Below, piece after piece: positions 1 through 5,584 of a DNA stretch of 5,584 nt (position 1 is the stretch's first letter; each line of letters begins with the position of its first letter). The translations under genes and the position numbers were made by a program. The stretch lies in NCBI GenBank assembly GCA_023427125.1, contig JAEZBP010000367.1, positions 1 to 5,584 on the forward strand, written 5' to 3'. This DNA comes from Pseudomonadota bacterium (GTDB taxonomy: Bacteria; Myxococcota_A; Polyangia; Polyangiales; Sandaracinaceae). The notes below the pieces were generated by a model, which was not told where the DNA came from, did no database searches, and saw only the letters and a program-made list of their open reading frames with translations.

Positions 1-1
1 G

Positions 2-1114
2 CGCTGCGTCGAGGTGTGGGTGCAGACCTCCGGCGGCGCCATGCAGCCGCTCGAGGCCTGCGCGCCCGTCACCGCCGCGCCCGACGACGTGCGCGTGGTC
101 GGCCCCGAGCCGGGCCCGGCGCTCCCGGGCGGCTTCGGGGACGGCGTGGACGACGTGCTCCCCGGCCTCGTCCCGAGCACGCTCGTCGTCTGGAGCGCAC
201 AAGAGGGCGCGACGCCCATCCTGCAGCAGATCCGCGATCCGGCGGGCGCCCTCGTCTTCGACGGCTTCGCGGGCGGCCCCGGCGCGCCGGCGCCGCGCGG
301 GGGCGTGAGCCCGGTGACCGTCAGCGACGCGGTCACCCTCCTCTTCCCGAACGGCCCCAACACCCCGGTCTTGCCGGGCGGCTTCAGCGTCTCGCTCAAC
401 TCACTCGAGCCCTCTCCGAGCGAGCGCCTCGTGCTCCAGCGCGATCGCGAGGGCACGGTGATCGACCTCGACGCCTACCTCGTCGGCGGTGGCGGCTGGG
501 CGCTCTCGGGCGGCGCGGTCCCGGCACCACTGGCGCGGGCCATCGACGACGCCAACGACATCCTCGCGCAGGTCGGCCTCACCATCGGCGAGGTGCGCAT
601 GCACTCGATCGTCGGCGCGCTACGCCGCGACTTCGAGGTGCTCGACGGCAGCGCCGGCCCGCTCGAGGTCCCGCCGGAGCTCGCCCCGCTCTACCGCATG
701 AGCGCCGGCGCGCGCAGGCCCTCGGTACACATCTTCTTCGTGCGCATGATCGACGGCGCCGCCGGCATCGCGAGCGGCATCCCCGGCCCTCACGCCGTCC
801 CGGGCACCGGCGCGAGCGGCGTGGCCATCGCGGTCGACGTGATCCCCAACGCGCTCCTCGGCCTCGTGATCGTCCACGAGATCGGCCACTACATGGGCCT
901 CTTCCACACCTCGGAGCTCGACGGGTCGGTCAACGACCCGCTGCCCGATACGCCGGAGTGCCGCGCCGATCGCGACACGGACGGCGACGGCTTCCTCATG
1001 TTCGAGGAGTGCCGCGGCACCGGCGCCGAGAACGTGATGTTCTGGGCCGGTCAGTCGCCGACCCTCAGCCCACAGCAGGGCACGATCATGCGCCGCGCGA
1101 TGTTCGTGCGGTGA
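2..1114 (+). CDS. M43-like (pappalysin-type) zinc metallopeptidase, 5' end outside the window
   Basis: This is a probably extracellular zinc endopeptidase of the metzincin clan, 370 residues visible. The reading frame is open to the left edge, so the GTG at 14 is unlikely to be the true start, and the signal peptide would lie outside. The zinc motif HEIGHYMGLFH is encoded at 875-907 (HExxHxxGxxH: three His ligands and the catalytic Glu). It is followed by a DTPEC segment (about 947-961), an Asp-rich loop DTDGDGFLMFEE (974-1009) that fits a 12-residue EF-hand loop, and NVMFW (1031-1045), whose Met at 1037 is the likely Met-turn. A tail with LSPQQGTIMRRA resembles the end of M43 domains. Cys codons at 959 and 1010 flank the loop and could form the disulfide usual in this family. 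The first ~500 bases encode a Gly/Pro-rich, beta-type region of unknown role, perhaps a prodomain or PPC-like sandwich. The metzincin call is firm; the M43 assignment is inferred from motif order. Confidence 0.8.
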   Translation, partial: RCVEVWVQTSGGAMQPLEACAPVTAAPDDVRVVGPEPGPALPGGFGDGVDDVLPGLVPSTLVVWSAQEGATPILQQIRDPAGALVFDGFAGGPGAPAPRGGVSPVTVSDAVTLLFPNGPNTPVLPGGFSVSLNSLEPSPSERLVLQRDREGTVIDLDAYLVGGGGWALSGGAVPAPLARAIDDANDILAQVGLTIGEVRMHSIVGALRRDFEVLDGSAGPLEVPPELAPLYRMSAGARRPSVHIFFVRMIDGAAGIASGIPGPHAVPGTGASGVAIAVDVIPNALLGLVIVHEIGHYMGLFHTSELDGSVNDPLPDTPECRADRDTDGDGFLMFEECRGTGAENVMFWAGQSPTLSPQQGTIMRRAMFVR

Positions 1115-1142
1115 CGGGAGCCTCGCCGCGGGCGAGGCCCCG
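1115..1142. terminator. Hairpin between convergent genes, candidate bidirectional terminator
   Basis: Directly after the protease stop codon lies a perfect 8-bp inverted repeat (GCCTCGCC at 1120-1127, GGCGAGGC at 1131-1138) around a 3-base loop. A further 4 bp (CGGG 1115-1118 with CCCG 1139-1142) extend it past one bulged A at 1119. It occupies most of the 40 bases between the stop codons of the protease and the BI-1 gene. No T-tract follows on either strand, so it is not a classical intrinsic terminator. It may end or stabilise both transcripts. Confidence 0.55.
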
Positions 1143-1154
1143 TCCCAGCGCGCA

Positions 1155-1868
1155 TCAGCGCCGGCTCATGAAGATGCGCAGCACGTACCAGAACATCAGC
1201 GCGACGTCGGCGAAGAGCGCTAGCGCCGCCGAGACGTGCTGGTCGGTCCGGTAGTGATGCAGCACGTTGCTCGTGTTGTAGAGGATGTATCCGCCGGCGA
1301 GGGCCACCATCGCGCCGGAGAAGACGACGCCCAGGCTGAAGCCGAAGATCATCGAGCAGATGATCACGCCGAACGCGGCCAGCGCGAGCACTCCGAGGAT
1401 CCCGCGCATGAACGAGAAGTCCTTGCGGGTCAGGAAGACGATGCCGGTCAGCCCGCCGAAGAGCACCAGCGTCACCAGCGCGGCGGTCGGGATCGCGCTC
1501 GGATCGATCTGCAGCGCGATGGCGATCAGCGGCAGGAAGATGACCGCCTCCGCGGCCACGAAGAGGCCGAGCCCGGCGTACTGCATCGGGAGGCTGGTGG
1601 CGTTGCGCGCCCAGCGGTCGGCGATCCACGACACGCCGATGAACGCGAAGAGCACCACCGCCCACGAGCCGCGCCCGACCATGTAGGGGACGAGCGCCTG
1701 CGCGATCCCCGTGAAGAAGAGCGCGGTCTCGAGCGCCACGAACGCGAAGATCGCGCCCGCGAGGTGCATGTACGTCCGCATGATGAACGCGGCGCGCTCG
1801 TCGACGCCGGCCTCAGCCGCCGTGTTGATCGGGCGCGTGTAGGGGTTCTCGGCTGCGTCGAATCGCAT
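1155..1868 (-). CDS. Bax inhibitor-1/YccA family (TMBIM) membrane protein
   Basis: This is a 237-residue inner-membrane protein of the Bax inhibitor-1 family (E. coli YccA and YbhL, B. subtilis YetJ). Known members act as pH-sensitive calcium leak channels (YetJ) or modulators of FtsH proteolysis (YccA); which applies here is unknown. After a polar N-terminus of ~33 residues come seven hydrophobic segments, at about 34-57, 68-84, 97-121, 125-146, 155-177, 179-197 and 212-233. Family signatures are TRKDFSF (147-153, compare TRKDMSF in YccA), YNTSNVLH (197-204) and the last-helix block ALFADVALMFWYVLRIF (217-233). Of the two acidic residues that form the pH switch in YetJ, the first position is Asn198 and the second Asp221. 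The ATG at 1868 is chosen because GAGGAG lies 6 bases upstream and the family N-terminus begins about there; the frame stays open to 1952 but those 28 residues look non-coding. It is a single gene, divergent from rnz. Confidence 0.92.
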   Translation of the reverse strand: MRFDAAENPYTRPINTAAEAGVDERAAFIMRTYMHLAGAIFAFVALETALFFTGIAQALVPYMVGRGSWAVVLFAFIGVSWIADRWARNATSLPMQYAGLGLFVAAEAVIFLPLIAIALQIDPSAIPTAALVTLVLFGGLTGIVFLTRKDFSFMRGILGVLALAAFGVIICSMIFGFSLGVVFSGAMVALAGGYILYNTSNVLHHYRTDQHVSAALALFADVALMFWYVLRIFMSRR

Positions 1869-1874
1869 CGTGTT

Positions 1875-1880
1875 CTCCTC
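1875..1880 (-). promoter_or_regulatory. Ribosome binding site of the BI-1 family gene
   Basis: Read on the minus strand, GAGGAG lies 6 bases before the ATG at 1868. This fixes the start of the BI-1 family gene against the longer in-frame alternative at 1952. Confidence 0.8.
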
Positions 1881-1960
1881 TGGGCGGTGGCACGAGACCA
1901 GCCTGGCCTTCATGCTACGCGGCTCGCTCGGGACCTGCCCGATGCCGCCCACGCCCGATG

Positions 1961-1989
1961 ATCCTTCGCCGGTCGAGGGCCGGCGTCAA
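1961..1989 (-). promoter_or_regulatory. Candidate sigma-70-type promoter for the BI-1 family gene
   Basis: On the minus strand TTGACG (1989-1984, five of six matches to the -35 consensus) is followed after 17 bases by AAGGAT (1966-1961), a weak -10 that keeps the A at position 2 and the AT at the end. Transcription would begin near 1953 and leave a leader of about 85 bases before the ATG at 1868. The poor -10 keeps this tentative, although such boxes are common in GC-rich genomes. Confidence 0.3.
1967..1985. repeat. Inverted repeat in the divergent intergenic region
   Basis: CGCCGG (1967-1972) and CCGGCG (1980-1985) form a perfect 6-bp inverted repeat with a 7-base spacer. It falls within the spacer of the candidate minus-strand promoter and about 50 bases before the rnz start. 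It could be an operator or a leader hairpin, but repeats of this size also arise by chance in GC-rich DNA. Confidence 0.4.
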
Positions 1990-2021
1990 GCATGCCGGGC
2001 ACCGCCATCCACAACACCCTC

Positions 2022-2025
2022 GGAG
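2022..2025 (+). promoter_or_regulatory. Ribosome binding site of rnz
   Basis: GGAG lies 8 bases before the ATG at 2034. The alternative ATG at 1992 has only a distant GAGGG about 14 bases upstream, so this site supports the shorter protein. Confidence 0.6.
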
Positions 2026-2033
2026 CGCCCTTC

Positions 2034-2966
2034 ATGTCCGCCCGCGAGCTCATCGCCCTCGGGACCTCGAGCCAAGTCCCCACCCGGTACCGCAACCACA
2101 ACGGGTACCTGCTCCGCTGGGACGAGCACGGCTTCCTCTTCGATCCTGGCGAGGGTACGCAGCGCCAGATGATCTACGCGGAGGTGACCGTCACGCAGGT
2201 GACGAAGATCCTCGTGACACACTTCCACGGGGATCACTGCCTCGGCCTCGCCGGCATCTCGCAGCGCATCAGCCTCGATCGCGTGCCGCACGAGATCGAG
2301 ATCTACTACCCGCGCTCGGGCCAGAAATACTACGAGCGCCTGCGCAAGGCGTCGATCTACCACGACGTCTCGAGGGTCCGGCCCTGCCCCATCGAGGGCC
2401 CGGGCCCGGTCTTCGACGGCGACAAGCTCTCCATCCGGGTGGAGCGGCTCGATCACGCGGTGGAGACGTTCGGCTACCGCGTGGAGGAGCACGACAGCCG
2501 CACGATGCTCCCGGAGAAGCTCGCCGAGGCGGGAGTGCGAGGGCCGGCCATCAAGCGGCTCATCCAGGAAGGCAGCCTCGAGGTCGACGGCCGCACGGTG
2601 CGCCTCGAGGAGGTGAGCGTGCACAAGCCGGGGCAGAGCTTCGCGTTCGTCATGGACACGCGGATGTGCGAGGGCGCGTTCGAGCTCGCGCGCGGCGTCG
2701 ACATGCTGGTGTGCGAGTCGACGTACCTCTCGAGCGAGGAGCGCGAGGCTCGCTCGCACGGGCACCTCACGGCCAAGCAGGCGGCGACGATCGCGAAGGA
2801 GGCCGGCGCGCGCCGCCTGGTGCTGACGCACTTCTCGCAGCGCTACGGCTCGCTCAAGCCCTTCTTGGACGAGGCGCGCGCGGTGCACGACGACGTGGTC
2901 GCGGTGCGCGACGGAGACCGCGTCCCGGTCCCCAAGCGCAAGGGGCACCCGGACGACGTCGAGTGA
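2034..2966 (+). CDS. rnz: Ribonuclease Z (tRNA 3'-processing endonuclease)
   Basis: RNase Z is a zinc-dependent beta-CASP-independent metallo-beta-lactamase-fold endonuclease (RNase BN/ElaC type) that removes 3' trailers from tRNA precursors, chiefly those without an encoded CCA. The product has 310 residues, close to the 305 of E. coli ElaC. The N-terminus ELIALGTSSQVPTRYRN (5-21) matches the family, including the substrate loop before RN. The metal ligands are all present: HFHGDH at 63-68 (His63, His65, Asp67, His68), His141 in DHAVETFGYR, Asp208 in MDTR and His266 in THFSQRY. His244 in SHGHLTAKQ is the general catalytic His. The tRNA-gripping arm with its GP motif spans about 153-200 (Gly170-Pro171). 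The ATG at 2034 is chosen over 1992 because of the ribosome site and because family proteins begin just before ELI. It stands alone on the plus strand, divergent from the BI-1 gene. Confidence 0.96.
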   Translation: MSARELIALGTSSQVPTRYRNHNGYLLRWDEHGFLFDPGEGTQRQMIYAEVTVTQVTKILVTHFHGDHCLGLAGISQRISLDRVPHEIEIYYPRSGQKYYERLRKASIYHDVSRVRPCPIEGPGPVFDGDKLSIRVERLDHAVETFGYRVEEHDSRTMLPEKLAEAGVRGPAIKRLIQEGSLEVDGRTVRLEEVSVHKPGQSFAFVMDTRMCEGAFELARGVDMLVCESTYLSSEEREARSHGHLTAKQAATIAKEAGARRLVLTHFSQRYGSLKPFLDEARAVHDDVVAVRDGDRVPVPKRKGHPDDVE

Positions 2967-2988
2967 GCGGAGACGGCCTCGGCCAGCG

Positions 2989-3822
2989 TCAGAACAGGAT
3001 GTCGGGGTTGTCTTCGGCGCGGCCCGGCGGCTCGACGGGCGGGGGCGCGACAGGACGCGGCGGCGCCGGGGTGACGACGATCTCGATCTCGCGGGTCTCG
3101 CCTGGCGAGAGGGTGAGCGCCTCGCCCGCCTCGTTGAAGAGCGGGTGCCACGCGTCGATGCGGAGCTCCTCGTTGGCGGGCACGTTCTCGATCCGGAAGC
3201 GGCCCGTCTCGTCGGTCACCGCGTGCAGCGGGTGGTACTGCGTGACGATCAGCGCTCGGCCGCAGCTTGCGGTGAAGCCGCAGGCGAGCGTGCGCATGCC
3301 GGCGCGGGCGAGCTCCACCTCTCGATCCCGCTGATGGAGGAGCGCGGTCATCATCCCACCGCCCAGCTCGGGCATGAAGGGATAGTTCGTCTCGTTGACG
3401 AGCCGCAGGCGATCCCCGCGCGTGGCGACGATGGTGCTGGGCGTGAGGCGGCAGTCACGGATGGTGATCTCGTGCGTCACCGGCTCGTGCGGGACCTCGA
3501 CCGAGAAGTCGCTGACCGCCACCACCATGCCGGCGAGATGGCCGCCGCGCACCTGCCGCACCGGCTCGCGATCTCGCTCCTGGGGCGGCGTGCAGTGCTC
3601 CGGCAGCTCCGGTCGGTTCTGCGGCGCGACCATCGGGTTCAGCGTCTCACGCGGGAGCTCCGCCCCCGGCGCGAGCCGCACCACGCCCTCGATCACGGCG
3701 GTGCCCGGCCGCATCGAGGAACTCGGCGCCTCCGCGCTGTCGGCCGGCTCGGCCGGCTCCCCACAGGACTCGCATCCCGCGAGCACGAGGAGGGCCCCGG
3801 CGAGGATCAGCAAGCGGTGCAT
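2989..3822 (-). CDS. Lipoprotein with cupredoxin-like and carboxypeptidase-regulatory-like regions
   Basis: This encodes a 277-residue exported lipoprotein of unknown function. The N-terminus MHRLLILAGALLVLAGC is a lipoprotein signal peptide with lipobox LAGC and lipidated Cys17; an Ala/Pro/Glu-rich linker follows to about 38. A first beta-type region (41-110) has GVVRLAPGAELP, Cys77 and VRGGHLAGMVVAV. The region 117-225 (ITIRDCRLTPSTIVATRGD, then ACGFTASCGRALIV, then HPLHAVTDETGRFRIENVP and DAWHP) resembles plastocyanin-like proteins with a carboxypeptidase-regulatory-like end. The usual Cys-x-x-His-Pro-Trp-Met copper loop is not kept; Cys124, Cys181 and Cys187 may form disulfides instead. 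A Pro-rich tail (251-268) ends the protein. It starts 26 bases after the nuoN stop and so is probably co-transcribed with nuo, yet no complex I role is known. No good ribosome site is seen close to the ATG, but the signal peptide fixes the start. The lipoprotein call is firm; the fold is inferred from motif resemblance. Confidence 0.85.
   Translation of the reverse strand: MHRLLILAGALLVLAGCESCGEPAEPADSAEAPSSSMRPGTAVIEGVVRLAPGAELPRETLNPMVAPQNRPELPEHCTPPQERDREPVRQVRGGHLAGMVVAVSDFSVEVPHEPVTHEITIRDCRLTPSTIVATRGDRLRLVNETNYPFMPELGGGMMTALLHQRDREVELARAGMRTLACGFTASCGRALIVTQYHPLHAVTDETGRFRIENVPANEELRIDAWHPLFNEAGEALTLSPGETREIEIVVTPAPPRPVAPPPVEPPGRAEDNPDILF
3741..3758. repeat. Two tandem copies of a 9-base unit within the lipoprotein linker
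   Basis: The unit CGGCCGGCT occurs twice in a row. On the coding (minus) strand it encodes the repeated EPA of the linker EPAEPAD just after the lipidated Cys. It keeps frame and would let the linker change length by three residues through slippage. Confidence 0.6.
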
Positions 3823-3848
3823 CTGCGCGTTGTAGCGCTCGCCCGACG

Positions 3849-5489
3849 TTACGACGAGTGCGCCGGCTGCTCGACCGCTTCGGACGGCGCGCCCCGATCG
3901 CGTGCTCCCGAGAGCGCAGCGGCCACGACGGCGATCACGAGCGCGACCCCGCCATCGATGGCGAACGTCCAGGGGTCGAGCGTCGCCGGGTCGCCAGCGC
4001 CGACGAGGACGAGGTAGCTGCCCGGCGCGACGCCGAGGCGCACCACGAAGTACGACGCGAGCACGAGCGCCGCGGTGACGTAGCCGGAGCGCATCGGCAC
4101 CGCCACGGGCGCGTTCGGCTCGGGCTGCTTCATGAAGAGCACCACGATGACGCGCAGATAGTAGTACGCGCCGACCGCGCTGGTGAGGACCGCCAGCACC
4201 GCGAGCCACACCATGCCGCCGCCCGCGTCGACCGCGGCGAGGATCACGTAGTACTTCCCGAAGAAGCCCGCGGTGGGCGGGAAGCCCATCAGCGAGAGGA
4301 CGCCGAGGGCGAAGGACAGCCCGACGAGCGGGTGTCGCCGGCCGAGGCCCGCGAGATCGTCGTAGGTCACCGCCTCCTTGCCGTGCGAGCCGGCGACGAT
4401 CAGAGCGCCGAACGCCAGCACGTTCGAGACGGTGTAGGCGCCGAGGTAGAAGAGGACGGCGCCGAGGCCGATGCTGCCCTCGGCCTTCCACGCGGCGACG
4501 ACACCGAGCAGGAGATAGCCCGCGTGCGCGATGGCGCTGTACGCGAGCATCCGCTTCACGCTCTTCTGCACGATGGCCGCGAGGTTGCCGGCGATCATCG
4601 TGAGCGCGGAGATGGCGGCGATGGCCGGGGGCCAGCCCGAGTCCCCGTTGGCCACCGACTCGTCACCGAGGGCTACGAAGAGGAGGCGAAGCATCACACC
4701 GAAGACGGCCACCTTGACCACGACGGCCATGTAGGCGGTCACCGGAGTGGCCGCGCCCTCGTAGGCGTCGGGCGTCCACGCATGGAACGGGACCGCGCTG
4801 ATCTTGAAGGCGAGCCCGACGATCATGAGGAACATCGAGAGCAGCAGGAGCACCGACGCGTCGCTCGAAGGCGCGGCCGCGATCCGCGCGACGGCCTCGC
4901 CGATCTTCGCGAGGTTCGTCTCTCCGGTCGCGCCGTAGAGAAGCGCCGAGCCGAAGAGCAGGACCGCCGAGGCGAACGAGCCGAGCAGGTAGTACTTCAG
5001 GGCGCCCTCCGCCGCGCGCGGGCTGTGCCTGCGGAACGCGACGAGGCCGTAGATGCCGAGCGAGAGGGTCTCGAGGCCGAGGAAGAGGCTCAGGAGATCG
5101 ACCGCGCGCCCGAGGACCATCCCGCCGAGCGTGCTGAACAGGAGGACGACGTAGAACTCGCCACGCTCGAGGTCGTGCTCGCGCAGGTAGCCGCCGGCCA
5201 AGAGCGCCGAGAGCCCGGCCCCGCCACAGATGACGATGTCGAGGAAGCTCGCGATGCGATCGCTGGCCAGGTAGCGCGAGACCATCCCGTCCGGCACCGG
5301 CATCGGACCGCGGAACCAGAGGCCCAGCGCCACCGCGGCGGCCGCGAAGAGGATCACCGCGCTGACGAGCCCGAGCTCCGTCTTCTCTCTGCCGAACGCG
5401 TCGGCGAGCATCATCCCGAGGCCGCCGAGCGCGACCAGGAGGAGCGGCGCGACCGTCATGAGCTCGCGCATCATGAGATCGTCCATCAT
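3849..5489 (-). CDS. nuoN: NADH-quinone oxidoreductase subunit N (complex I)
   Basis: NuoN is one of the three antiporter-like proton-pumping subunits in the membrane arm of respiratory complex I. The product has 546 residues, longer than the 485 of E. coli NuoN, and has 14 or 15 hydrophobic segments. Family blocks are LGLETLSLGIYGLVAFRR (137-154), EGALKYYLLGSFASA (161-175), FKISAVPFHAWTPDAYEG (228-245), VQKSVKRMLAYSAIAHAGY (307-325) and GFPPTAGFFGKYYV (402-415). The proton-path residues are kept: Glu140, Lys229, Lys259 and Lys412 (the last is Lys, as in NuoN, rather than the Glu of NuoM). The C-terminus adds a hydrophobic stretch at 511-527 and a polar tail. GGAGG (5500-5496) lies 6 bases before the first of two adjacent ATG codons. 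The second ATG (5486), or the Met at residue 11, could also serve, since the family core begins near residue 11. The start overlaps the upstream gene by ATGA, pointing to translational coupling. Confidence 0.96.
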   Translation of the reverse strand: MMDDLMMRELMTVAPLLLVALGGLGMMLADAFGREKTELGLVSAVILFAAAAVALGLWFRGPMPVPDGMVSRYLASDRIASFLDIVICGGAGLSALLAGGYLREHDLERGEFYVVLLFSTLGGMVLGRAVDLLSLFLGLETLSLGIYGLVAFRRHSPRAAEGALKYYLLGSFASAVLLFGSALLYGATGETNLAKIGEAVARIAAAPSSDASVLLLLSMFLMIVGLAFKISAVPFHAWTPDAYEGAATPVTAYMAVVVKVAVFGVMLRLLFVALGDESVANGDSGWPPAIAAISALTMIAGNLAAIVQKSVKRMLAYSAIAHAGYLLLGVVAAWKAEGSIGLGAVLFYLGAYTVSNVLAFGALIVAGSHGKEAVTYDDLAGLGRRHPLVGLSFALGVLSLMGFPPTAGFFGKYYVILAAVDAGGGMVWLAVLAVLTSAVGAYYYLRVIVVLFMKQPEPNAPVAVPMRSGYVTAALVLASYFVVRLGVAPGSYLVLVGAGDPATLDPWTFAIDGGVALVIAVVAAALSGARDRGAPSEAVEQPAHSS

Positions 5490-5584
5490 CGGTCGCCTCC
5501 GTTCTGCGCGACGCGCGCCCGTTCGAGCACGGCCACCCGTCCTACCGCATTCGCCGGCGCCTCCGCGCGCGGCCCATCCTCGTC
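5486..5584 (-). CDS. C-terminal end of the gene upstream of nuoN, probably nuoM (partial)
   Basis: On the minus strand, 32 codons are open from the window edge to a TGA at 5488-5486 that shares ATGA with the nuoN start. The encoded tail is polar (DEDGPRAEAPANAVGR, then VAVLERARVAQNGGDR) with no membrane segment. In nuo operons nuoM normally precedes nuoN, and a 4-base stop/start overlap is typical of such neighbours, so nuoM is the likely identity. The residues alone do not prove it, and no gene symbol is given for that reason. The nuoN ribosome site lies within the last codons of this gene. Confidence 0.6.
   Translation of the reverse strand, partial: DEDGPRAEAPANAVGRVAVLERARVAQNGGDR
5496..5500 (-). 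promoter_or_regulatory. Ribosome binding site of nuoN
   Basis: GGAGG on the minus strand is placed 6 bases before the ATG at 5489 and 9 before the next ATG at 5486, so either could be used. It lies inside the upstream coding sequence, as expected for coupled genes. Confidence 0.75.

Noticed and set aside
14..16. GTG at 14 as the start of the metalloprotease gene
   Set aside because: The frame is open to the window edge, and no signal peptide follows the GTG, so the gene most likely begins further left.
16..1254. Long plus-strand open frame of 412 codons overlapping the metalloprotease
   Set aside because: The translation is Arg/Ala/Pro/Gly-rich without motifs. It is a shadow of GC-rich coding sequence in the neighbouring frame, which carries the zinc motif.
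1869..1952. Longer start of the BI-1 gene at 1952
   Set aside because: The 28 extra residues are not family-like, and GAGGAG lies just before the ATG at 1868.
1236..1961. Plus-strand open frame of 241 codons opposite the BI-1 gene
   Set aside because: It is Arg/Glu/His-rich shadow sequence with no hydrophobic core or domain.
1992..2033. Earlier rnz start at 1992
   Set aside because: It would add 14 residues not found in family members and has no well-placed ribosome site.
1986..2948. Minus-strand open frame of 320 codons opposite rnz
   Set aside because: It mirrors the codon periodicity of rnz and shows no recognisable motif, while rnz has every family residue.
2974..2985. Short GGCC-TC-GGCC repeat between rnz and the lipoprotein gene as a terminator
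   Set aside because: The stem is only 4 bp with a 2-base loop and no T-tract follows, so it cannot be supported.
1958..3334. Plus-strand open frame of 458 codons across rnz and the lipoprotein gene
   Set aside because: It has low-complexity Arg/Gly/Ala composition and overlaps two well-supported genes on opposite strands.
3823..4491. N-terminal extension of the lipoprotein frame into nuoN
   Set aside because: The extension is Arg-rich, overlaps nuoN out of frame, and would bury the clear lipoprotein signal peptide that begins at 3822.

Overview
The window is GC-rich DNA with a strong G/C preference at third codon positions. Six protein-coding genes are packed with gaps of about 20 to 170 bases. 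The large-bodied proteins, an M43-like secreted metalloprotease with Asp/Gly-rich calcium-type loops, a nuo cluster and a lipoprotein of the carboxypeptidase-regulatory-like type together suggest a myxobacterium-like organism (Myxococcota, perhaps Polyangia/Sandaracinaceae). This placement is inference from gene style and composition, not from a marker gene. No tRNA, rRNA, CRISPR array, insertion sequence or phage gene was seen.

Layout. (1) Positions 2-1114, plus strand: the 3' part of a probably secreted zinc metallopeptidase whose start lies left of the window. (2) A 28-base hairpin at 1115-1142 sits between this gene and the next, which points towards it. (3) Positions 1155-1868, minus strand: a seven-helix Bax inhibitor-1/YccA-type membrane protein. 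(4) Positions 1869-2033: a divergent intergenic region with a candidate promoter and an inverted repeat. (5) Positions 2034-2966, plus strand: ribonuclease Z, with the full metal-ligand set. (6) Positions 2989-3822, minus strand: a lipoprotein with a cupredoxin-like plus regulatory-like architecture, convergent with rnz and only 22 bases from it. (7) Positions 3849-5489, minus strand: nuoN, the NADH-quinone oxidoreductase subunit N. (8) Positions 5486-5584, minus strand: the last 32 codons of the gene upstream of nuoN, coupled to it by an ATGA overlap, most likely nuoM.

How the genes relate. The right half is the 3' end of a respiratory complex I (nuo) operon read leftwards. The lipoprotein follows nuoN by 26 bases and is probably carried on the same transcript. 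rnz (tRNA 3'-end maturation) and the BI-1 gene are divergent housekeeping-type genes, and the metalloprotease is an independent exported-protein gene. I see no defence, mobile or biosynthetic system. The points most worth a second look are the lipoprotein, which looks like a cupredoxin-type domain that has lost the usual copper ligands, and the textbook EF-hand-type loop inside the catalytic domain of the metalloprotease.
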